Shown here: one piece after another, positions 7,281 through 11,083 of the stretch | Layout of the letters: the number at the start of each line of letters is the position of its first letter | Numbering within the stretch: position 1 is the first letter of the stretch | NCBI GenBank assembly: GCA_937924995.1 | Contig: CALEXY010000015.1 | Location: 1-11,083, forward strand | DNA: 11,083 bases | Direction of reading: 5' to 3' | Source: an uncultured Candidatus Saccharibacteria bacterium | GTDB lineage: Bacteria; Patescibacteriota; Saccharimonadia; Saccharimonadales; Saccharimonadaceae | Notes under the pieces: generated by a model | The model's database searches: none | What the model was told of the DNA's origin: nothing | Seen by the model: the letters and a program-made list of their open reading frames with translations, nothing else | Program-made: the position numbers and the translations under genes

Positions 7281-7303
7281 ATTTTTCACCTCTTTCTAAA
7301 AGG

Positions 7304-7328
7304 GCTATCCTGGTATGACCAGAATAGC
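7304..7328 (-). promoter_or_regulatory. Hairpin in the 5' leader of the secreted orphan gene
   Basis: An 11-base inverted repeat with a three-base loop: GCUAUUCUGGU, CAU, ACCAGGAUAGC in the minus-strand RNA, with ten Watson-Crick pairs and one U-G. It ends 10 bases before the Shine-Dalgarno at 7293..7287, within a predicted leader of about 78 bases. It could stabilise the 5' end of the mRNA, bind a regulator or act as a DNA operator. The short CCUUUU after it is too poor for a good terminator. Confidence 0.6.
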
Positions 7329-7365
7329 AAGTGTAAGTTATTCGGGGTATACCAAATCTGCCGAC

Positions 7366-7394
7366 ATTATATAACATTTATGGTTAAATGTCAA
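7366..7394 (-). promoter_or_regulatory. Perfect-consensus promoter with an internal dyad, for the secreted orphan
   Basis: TTGACA (7394..7389), exactly 17 bases, then TATAAT (7371..7366): both hexamers match the sigma70 consensus fully. Transcription should start near 7359. The spacer and part of the -35 contain the dyad ACATTTA (7374-7380), TGGT, TAAATGT (7385-7391), arms perfectly complementary, which could be an operator. This is the strongest promoter in the window. The rest of the 7281-7475 gap has the leader hairpin, a short repeat at 7415-7429 and no obvious terminator for the upstream phosphodiesterase gene. Confidence 0.85.
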
Positions 7395-7414
7395 TCATAA
7401 TCCTGAGTTAATAT

Positions 7415-7429
7415 CTCAAGTGCAACACT
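7415..7429. repeat. 15-base repeat with dyad core, copy 1
   Basis: CTCAAGTGCAACACT occurs here and again at 11043-11057 in the same orientation. Its core AGTG-CAA-CACT is an inverted repeat. This copy ends about 20 bases upstream (in the minus direction) of the -35 at 7394. It could be an upstream regulator site or a remnant of an insertion-sequence end. Confidence 0.6.
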
Positions 7430-7475
7430 AAGTAACATAAAAAGACATCGATAAAAAGTAAACCTAGTGGGGTAT

Positions 7476-8579
7476 TTAAGGTAAAAACTTGGCGATGAAG
7501 GGGATTAGGATCTCGTCGTCCGTGTAGCCGGCGTGATGAGATATATGATAGTGGTCGCCAGGAGCTGTAATAGCAACATCGGTTTTTGCGATAGCGAGAA
7601 AATCGCCCAGCATACTCTCAAAAAGAATATTTTCAGGACCGTCTCCAAATAATTTACTATCCCTGACTTCTTTTGCGCTATATAAAGTGTAAAAATTACC
7701 AAAATGCTTGTTGAAGCGACGACGAAATTCCTGTTTCTTGCCGGGTTTAATCTTATAAACGGCGGCGCGTTGATCAATGGAAGTTTTATGTGTCATGAGC
7801 TCTAGAATATCTGGATAATTTTCGAGATACAATGTTTTAGTTTTAATGTGACCATGGTCAGCTAAAACTATTAAAAGTGTATCGTGAAGTGATTTTGAAA
7901 GCTCAGCGATTTGGTCATTTTGATCTTTGACGATTTTTTTAACTATCCGGGAATCGGGACCTTTTTTGTGCATAGTGGCGTCTGGCTCATCGCTATATGC
8001 ATAGATGTATTTTTTACCAGGTCGACTCGCTTCATCTTTAATTCTTTCTATCATCTCCCCGAATCCTGTATATGGATCATTACCAAAAGGCATAATTTCC
8101 AATGCCTTATATTTGGTAAATTGGTTAATTTGATCGGGGATAGTCTCAGATACAAGAAGTGGTTTGATGGCAAGATAGTCGGTGCAAATAGTTTCGTCAT
8201 TACCTTTCTCGGTATTCAAAAATAAGGTAATAATTTTATCAATAGGCTGAATATAGGCGGTCCAGCCAATCCAGCCATGCTCTACCGGATTAAGACCGGT
8301 ACGAATTGAACTGGTGGCAGCGGCGGTAGTGGCTGGAAAAACGGTAGTGAGGGTTTGTTTTAAATTTTGACGAAGAAAAGAAGATTCGGGTAAAGTGCGT
8401 TCGAGAATACGAGAGCCTAGGCCGTCCAAGAGAATAATTACAACATTTTGAGGATTGTGTGTGGTTAATAATTTATCCATCAGCGGTAGGCCTGAATGTT
8501 TTTGAGGTAAACCAAAATATTTTTGTACTGAAGCACCAATGTTGGTAAGGGTTTGATTGTAATTATTTTTGACTCGCAT
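7476..8579 (-). CDS. Alkaline-phosphatase-superfamily phosphodiesterase / nucleotide pyrophosphatase
   Basis: Protein of 367 aa. The metal-binding and catalytic blocks of the type I phosphodiesterase (PF01663-like) group appear in order: V-I-I-L-L-D52-G-L-G; F81-P-A-T84-T85-A-A-A-T-S-S-I-R-T-G with T84 or T85 as the nucleophile; Y-S-D-E-P-D-A-T-M-H, where D and H bind metal; L-A-D-H-G-H; and near the end H-H-A-G-Y-T-D-D-E-I-L-I-P. It should hydrolyse phosphodiester or pyrophosphate bonds; the substrate is unknown. No signal peptide is seen, so it is probably cytoplasmic, unusual beside the many exported members. Its ATG follows the CYTH stop after one in-frame codon (AAC) and has no Shine-Dalgarno or own promoter, so it is probably translated by coupling to that gene. 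It ends in TAA. Confidence 0.88.
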   Translation of the reverse strand: MRVKNNYNQTLTNIGASVQKYFGLPQKHSGLPLMDKLLTTHNPQNVVIILLDGLGSRILERTLPESSFLRQNLKQTLTTVFPATTAAATSSIRTGLNPVEHGWIGWTAYIQPIDKIITLFLNTEKGNDETICTDYLAIKPLLVSETIPDQINQFTKYKALEIMPFGNDPYTGFGEMIERIKDEASRPGKKYIYAYSDEPDATMHKKGPDSRIVKKIVKDQNDQIAELSKSLHDTLLIVLADHGHIKTKTLYLENYPDILELMTHKTSIDQRAAVYKIKPGKKQEFRRRFNKHFGNFYTLYSAKEVRDSKLFGDGPENILFESMLGDFLAIAKTDVAITAPGDHYHISHHAGYTDDEILIPFIAKFLP

Positions 8580-8582
8580 GTT

Positions 8583-9104
8583 TTATAGTTTTTGGTAATT
8601 GAAACGTGCTAATTCAGATTCGATGTCTTGGTAGGATTTGCTGGCTAAGACGCCGCCGGCGGTAAAATTTTCTTGAGTAACGTCGGCTAAGGCGATACTT
8701 GGCGTCTTAAATGAGGATTTTTCGGAAATAGTTTTGAATTCAAAGTCAATGAGGACCAAACCTTTAAGTTGGTCCTGAAAAACATCCACTTCGGCATTAT
8801 GACCATCGATTATGATATTGTAGCGATCTTTAGAAACGCGCTTTTTACTACAGCTAATGAGAGCTTCGAACTCATCTTTTGTAAGAGGTATGGTTTGTTC
8901 GATTTGCTCAGAGGCATCGCCATCTTTGACGGGAGTTTTCTTGGTGATTTCATATAGATTACCACGTTTTCTTAAGCGGAGATGTGAATGTTTAGTAGTG
9001 TCTGGAATATAAACATCGGTAATACGAGTCGGAATGGCATCTTTAATTCCCTTTGGGATTTCTTTGGCAAGGAAGGTAAGTTCTAATTCTAGTTCTCGAC
9101 TCAT
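8583..9104 (-). CDS. CYTH-domain protein (triphosphatase/adenylate-cyclase-like fold)
   Basis: Protein of 173 aa, a single CYTH domain. The N-terminal signature E6-L-E8-L-T10-F11-L corresponds to the family's E-x-E-x-K, but the lysine is replaced by threonine. Further features match: L42-R43-L-R45-K-R with Y51-E-I-T54-K55-K, K87-K-R89, R94, then A-E105-V-D107-V-F and G115-L-V-L-I-D-F-E122-F. CYTH enzymes use these acidic and basic residues in a tunnel to hydrolyse triphosphates (inorganic triphosphate, thiamine triphosphate) or, in class IV cyclases, make cAMP. Which applies here is not visible. It is the first gene of a pair with the phosphodiesterase, 3 bases apart, suggesting linked phosphate chemistry. 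The start is fixed by the strong SD AAGGAG (9115..9110), rare among its neighbours. It ends in TAA. Confidence 0.85.
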   Translation of the reverse strand: MSRELELELTFLAKEIPKGIKDAIPTRITDVYIPDTTKHSHLRLRKRGNLYEITKKTPVKDGDASEQIEQTIPLTKDEFEALISCSKKRVSKDRYNIIIDGHNAEVDVFQDQLKGLVLIDFEFKTISEKSSFKTPSIALADVTQENFTAGGVLASKSYQDIESELARFNYQKL

Positions 9105-9109
9105 TTTTT

Positions 9110-9115
9110 CTCCTT
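9110..9115 (-). promoter_or_regulatory. Shine-Dalgarno of the CYTH gene
   Basis: AAGGAG on the minus strand, five bases before the ATG at 9104. It is notable because most genes in this window have no SD. The 85-base gap after trpS (9105-9189) shows no convincing promoter. A 4-bp ACGC/GCGU stem at 9151-9167 followed by U5 is at best a weak terminator, so the CYTH gene may be read through from trpS. Confidence 0.75.
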
Positions 9116-9189
9116 AATTAACACGGGTTGAGGTTTTGGAATTTTTAAAAACGCTTTAATGTGGCGTGGCGTGTCAGATTTAAAAATAT

Positions 9190-10212
9190 TTAGCGTAGAC
9201 CGACGGCTTTTTGGACTTCGAGAAGTTTTTGGTTGGCGACTAGGTTGGCGTATTTTTCACCTTCTTCGAGAAGTTGATAGATTTCTTCGTCGGTGATATT
9301 TTGAACTTTGGCTTGGAAATTCGAAATGTGTTCGACGAGGCGTTCGGCAACGAGTTTCTTGAGTTCGCCATATTGGGAGCGATGCTGCCAGTTGGTAATT
9401 AAGTCATGCAAAGAGCTGTCGGTGATGGCGGCAAGAATTTGAAGAAGATTAGAGATACCTGGTTGAGATTTGAAGTCAAAATTAATATCAGCAAGCGAAT
9501 CGGTAGTGGCGGACATGATTTTTTTGCGGATGCGTTCTGGTAGATCGGCAAGCATAATTTTGCTATTTTCGGATTCGGCGGATTTGCTCATTTTTTTCTC
9601 TGGATTCATCAAATCGCGAATGCGAAGAGCGAAAGATTGGGTATCACCGAACATAAATTTGACCTGATTTTCGGTGTTTTCCGGAATGGTAAAAATCTCA
9701 CCGTACTTATGATTAAAACGTTCGGCAATATTGCGAGTAAGTTCGATGTGCTGGAATTGATCTTCTCCAACTGGCACATAATTGGCGCTATAAAGCAAAA
9801 TATCGGCGGCCATGAGGATTGGATAATCAAAGATTCCGACATTGGTAGAGAGATTGCCGTTTTGACTTTTATCCTTAAATTGGGTCATGCGAAGAGCTTC
9901 ACCCATGGTGGTGTGGCAGTTCAAAATCCAGGCTAGCTCTGAATGAGCCGGGACGTAAGATTGGCGATAAAAATGCACATTTTCATTTAATTCTAGGCCG
10001 GCGGCGAGATAATAACGGATGGTGCGAAGCATATTTGACTGCAAATCGCCATCGGTTTCACTGATAATCGAATGAAGGTCAGGGATAAAGATATTGACGT
10101 GATGGGTGCTTGAGTATTGATTGGCAAGGCGAACCATCGGAAGCATGGCGCCGAGAAAATTCCCGAGGGTGAGGTCGGAGTTAATGCGAATGCCGGTCAA
10201 GATTGTTTTCAT
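9190..10212 (-). CDS. trpS: Tryptophanyl-tRNA synthetase
   Basis: Protein of 340 aa that charges tRNA-Trp with tryptophan using ATP, in the cytoplasm. It is a class I synthetase of normal bacterial length (about 330). The HIGH-type motif is T15-L-G-N18 followed by F-L-G-A; T in place of H is common in bacterial TrpRS. The tryptophan pocket block is F-D129-Y-P-I-L-M-A-A-D-I-L-L-Y141, then P-V-G-E-D-Q-F-Q-H-I-E-L-T-R-N (147-161), and the KMSKS loop is exact at 207-211 (P-E-K-K-M-S-K-S). The ATG at 10212 lies six bases after a perfect extended -10, so the mRNA is probably leaderless and there is no room for a trp leader peptide or T-box. The last residues are V-G-L-R, then TAA. No unusual features are seen. 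Confidence 0.97.
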   Translation of the reverse strand: MKTILTGIRINSDLTLGNFLGAMLPMVRLANQYSSTHHVNIFIPDLHSIISETDGDLQSNMLRTIRYYLAAGLELNENVHFYRQSYVPAHSELAWILNCHTTMGEALRMTQFKDKSQNGNLSTNVGIFDYPILMAADILLYSANYVPVGEDQFQHIELTRNIAERFNHKYGEIFTIPENTENQVKFMFGDTQSFALRIRDLMNPEKKMSKSAESENSKIMLADLPERIRKKIMSATTDSLADINFDFKSQPGISNLLQILAAITDSSLHDLITNWQHRSQYGELKKLVAERLVEHISNFQAKVQNITDEEIYQLLEEGEKYANLVANQKLLEVQKAVGLR

Positions 10213-10218
10213 AAAACT

Positions 10219-10227
10219 ATTATAGCA
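10219..10227 (-). promoter_or_regulatory. trpS: Extended -10 promoter of trpS, predicted leaderless
   Basis: TGC-TATAAT (10227..10219) is a perfect extended -10 element. Exactly six bases, AGTTTT, separate it from the ATG at 10212, so transcription should start at the start codon. It lies just after the stop codon (10242..10240) of the preceding 134-aa gene. No -35 match is seen at 16-18 bases. Confidence 0.7.
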
Positions 10228-10239
10228 GGATTTTCTGGG

Positions 10240-10644
10240 TTAGGGACGAGGTTTGATGAAGTCTATAGCGTCTGAAATTAGAGAGTCGTCAGAGATTTCG
10301 GGTTTTTCGGTCTGGAATTTGATGCGATTTAGCTCGGATTTTAGTAGATTGAGATTTTTGACGTGTGGTTTTAGATTATTCTTCTGGCAAATTTTAGCAA
10401 TAGCGTCACTGATTTGATAATCGGTGAAATTCTGATGGGCGATTAGATTTTGGAAGAGATTTTGGATTTTTGGATCTGTAGTATCGAGGGTCCAGGTAGT
10501 GATATTGCCATCGATATCGACGTTAATTTGAAAATCAGCTGTTTGAAAATTTTGTTTTTTGATTTGATCAAGAAATAAATCATAAAAAGCATAGGCGTGA
10601 ATATGGGTATAGTTGGCTTTTTGTGATTTGGTGTAGAAGATCAT
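10240..10644 (-). CDS. Orphan protein of 134 aa
   Basis: The family is not recognised. The protein looks soluble and mixed alpha/beta. The N-terminal half has beta-strand-like stretches (F-Q-I-N-V-D-I-D-G-N-I-T-T-W-T-L-D). The second half looks helical and rich in K, N, Q and D (D-A-I-A-K-I-C-Q-K-N-N, L-N-L-L-K-S-E-L-N-R-I). There is no signal peptide, transmembrane segment or cysteine cluster. That it is a gene is supported by the TATAAT box exactly six bases before the ATG, its codon-like composition, and its fit between the RNA region and trpS (27 bases from stop to trpS start). It ends in TAA. Nothing in the context defines a function. Confidence 0.7.
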   Translation of the reverse strand: MIFYTKSQKANYTHIHAYAFYDLFLDQIKKQNFQTADFQINVDIDGNITTWTLDTTDPKIQNLFQNLIAHQNFTDYQISDAIAKICQKNNLKPHVKNLNLLKSELNRIKFQTEKPEISDDSLISDAIDFIKPRP

Positions 10645-10650
10645 GGTTAT

Positions 10651-10656
10651 ATTATA
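10651..10656 (-). promoter_or_regulatory. -10 box of the 134-aa orphan gene, predicted leaderless
   Basis: A perfect TATAAT (10656..10651) followed by ATAACC and the ATG at 10644, a six-base gap. No SD and no clear -35 are visible. It lies 25 bases beyond the U-run that ends the hairpin region at 10681. Confidence 0.6.
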
Positions 10657-10680
10657 GGCTTAAATTAGAATTTGAAGTAG

Positions 10681-10762
10681 AAAAAAATCTCCCTAGTCTC
10701 GTAACAATAACGGGGGGGAGATAAAAAGCTCCCTGCCCAAAACATACGATGGTCGAGCTTTT
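10681..10762 (-). ncRNA. Putative small RNA of about 80 nt with a C7 run
   Basis: From the promoter at 10769-10797, transcription should start near 10762, exactly at the base of a hairpin: AAAAGCUC (10762..10755) pairs with GAGCUUUU (about 10731..10724), with a 23-base loop. A second hairpin follows: AUCUCCC pairs with GGGAGAU (ending near 10688), then seven U. The second loop holds a run of C (CUCCCCCCC in total on the 5' side). The U-runs lie 3' of the stems only in the minus direction. No open reading frame of note is present. It does not resemble the SRP, 6S, tmRNA or RNase P RNA cores as I know them. It could instead be two stacked terminators. Confidence 0.45.
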
Positions 10763-10768
10763 GGTTAT

Positions 10769-10797
10769 ATATTATGGCCAGATTGGGATTTTGTCAA
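10769..10797 (-). promoter_or_regulatory. Promoter of the putative small RNA
   Basis: TTGACA (10797..10792), a perfect -35, then a 17-base spacer and TAATAT (10774..10769), four of six matches to the -10 consensus. It begins directly after the U-run of the hairpin at 10799-10848. It could also contribute to transcription of the 134-aa gene if the following hairpins leak. Confidence 0.55.
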
Positions 10798-10798
10798 T

Positions 10799-10848
10799 AA
10801 AAAAACATCTAGCTATCGCCAGCCATGCGGCCAACGACTCTAGATGTT
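10799..10848 (-). terminator. Long hairpin with U7: tRNA-Ala terminator or a tiny RNA
   Basis: In the minus-strand RNA, AACAUCUAG (10848..10840) pairs perfectly with CUAGAUGUU (10812..10804). Inside, an eight-pair stem with three G-U wobbles closes on a GCAU loop. Seven U follow (10805..10799). The wobbles form only in the minus-strand RNA, which fixes the direction. It lies 47 bases after tRNA-Ala and would terminate it. A promoter-like site between the two could also make a separate RNA of about 50 nt. Confidence 0.75.
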
Positions 10849-10857
10849 CTTTAAAGA

Positions 10858-10885
10858 ATTATAATACTTTATTTTTAAAATTCAA
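10858..10885 (-). promoter_or_regulatory. Promoter-like site between tRNA-Ala and its terminator hairpin
   Basis: TTGAAT (10885..10880), a 16-base spacer and a perfect TATAAT (10863..10858). Transcription would begin near 10851, at the foot of the hairpin at 10799-10848. The stretch is very AT-rich, so a chance match is possible. Confidence 0.4.
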
Positions 10886-10894
10886 ATATAATCT

Positions 10895-10970
10895 TGGTGG
10901 AGCATGGGGGATTCAAACCCCCGACCTCGGCAATGCGAATGCCGCGCTCTATCTGCTGAGCTAATGCCCC
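10895..10970 (-). tRNA. tRNA-Ala, anticodon CGC, with encoded CCA
   Basis: A full cloverleaf of 73 nt plus CCA (10897..10895). The acceptor GGGGCAU/AUGCUCC carries G3-U70, the identity element of alanyl-tRNA synthetase. D stem GCUC/GAGC, anticodon stem CGGCA/UGCCG, loop UUCGCAU with anticodon CGC at 10937..10935 reading GCG codons, variable loop AGGUC, T stem GGGGG/CCCCC, discriminator A73. The oddity is in the elbow: the D loop AGCAGAUA has A19 and the T loop UUUGAAU has U56, where nearly all tRNAs have G19 and C56. The two changes together keep a Watson-Crick pair. It has its own promoter (10980-11008). Confidence 0.96.
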
Positions 10971-10979
10971 GACTGCTTA

Positions 10980-11008
10980 ATTATATTCTGTTCGGAGATT
11001 TTCTTCAA
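10980..11008 (-). promoter_or_regulatory. Promoter of tRNA-Ala
   Basis: TTGAAG (11008..11003), exactly 17 bases and a perfect TATAAT (10985..10980). Transcription would start about 3 bases before the mature 5' end at 10970, so the precursor needs only minimal 5' trimming by RNase P. Upstream, the 15-base repeat at 11043-11057 lies 34 bases from the -35. Nothing else was recognised up to the right edge. Confidence 0.75.
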
Positions 11009-11042
11009 TCTTTTAATTTTAATACAATACCTACTCTAACCC

Positions 11043-11057
11043 CTCAAGTGCAACACT
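11043..11057. repeat. 15-base repeat with dyad core, copy 2
   Basis: Identical to 7415-7429 and in the same orientation. Here the dyad is one base longer on each side (AAGTG-CAA-CACTT). It lies upstream of the tRNA-Ala promoter. It may be a regulator site or the end of an insertion sequence whose body would be outside the window. Confidence 0.6.
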
Positions 11058-11083
11058 TTGAGACCTATAGACTTCGAGTGGAG

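Noticed and set aside
7278..7289. GTG at 7289 as the start of the secreted orphan
   Set aside because: The GTG is part of the Shine-Dalgarno AGAGGTG that serves the ATG at 7280, and the signal peptide is normal from that ATG.
7304..7328. The leader hairpin as the terminator of the upstream phosphodiesterase gene
   Set aside because: It lies about 150 bases past that stop codon, downstream of the consensus promoter, and is followed by CCUUUU instead of a good U-run.
10213..10239. A T-box or trp attenuator controlling trpS
   Set aside because: Only 27 bases separate the preceding stop codon from the trpS start, and the -10 box is inside them, leaving no leader RNA.
10681..10848. CRISPR-like array from the three successive hairpins after the tRNA
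   Set aside because: The three stems differ in sequence, and there is no repeated unit with regular spacers and no cas gene.
1..11083. UGA recoding to glycine, as in Absconditabacteria and Gracilibacteria
   Set aside because: All complete genes are continuous under the standard code and end in TAA or TAG. No gene needs a read-through TGA, and glycine sites are coded by GGN.

Overview
The window reads as a piece of a small-genome bacterial chromosome, most likely from Candidatus Patescibacteria (CPR) and probably Saccharibacteria/TM7. The reasons are: a large exported protein whose C-terminal end (p-Q-V-L-I-F-A, I-D-A-W-L-I-L, A-E-I-F-x-L-R-A-D-x-Y-x-W-A, ending A-P-R-Y) resembles a surface-protein family I associate with that phylum; a reduced clamp-loader-like protein; many orphan proteins; and moderate-to-low GC. 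The standard genetic code fits: all complete genes end in TAA or TAG and no in-frame TGA has to be read through. The taxonomic call is inference from remembered family features, not a search result.

Every gene supported here is on the minus strand, so reading order is from right to left. From the right edge: a tRNA-Ala(CGC) with its own promoter and encoded CCA; about 250 bases without a protein gene but holding two promoter-like sites and three hairpins each followed by a U-run (possibly one or two small RNAs); an orphan 134-aa protein; trpS (tryptophanyl-tRNA synthetase); a two-gene pair encoding a CYTH-domain protein and an alkaline-phosphatase-superfamily phosphodiesterase; a 195-base regulatory gap with a perfect-consensus sigma70-type promoter; a secreted orphan protein of 307 aa; a strong terminator; a 1075-aa exported cysteine-containing protein; an RluA-family pseudouridine synthase ending in a duplicated terminator; a short DNA polymerase III delta'-like protein without a P-loop; a membrane-anchored TPR protein with a basic tail; and the first eight codons of a further gene at the left edge.

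The genes do not form one pathway. trpS, tRNA-Ala and the pseudouridine synthase belong to translation, delta' to replication, the CYTH/phosphodiesterase pair to nucleotide or polyphosphate chemistry, and the two exported proteins to the cell surface or exterior.

The strongest general signal is regulatory. Six genes have a -10 box exactly 6 or 7 bases before the ATG and no Shine-Dalgarno, which predicts leaderless mRNAs. In contrast, the secreted orphan and the CYTH gene have clear Shine-Dalgarno sequences. The second notable signal is a tRNA-Ala whose normally invariant G19-C56 elbow pair appears as A19-U56.
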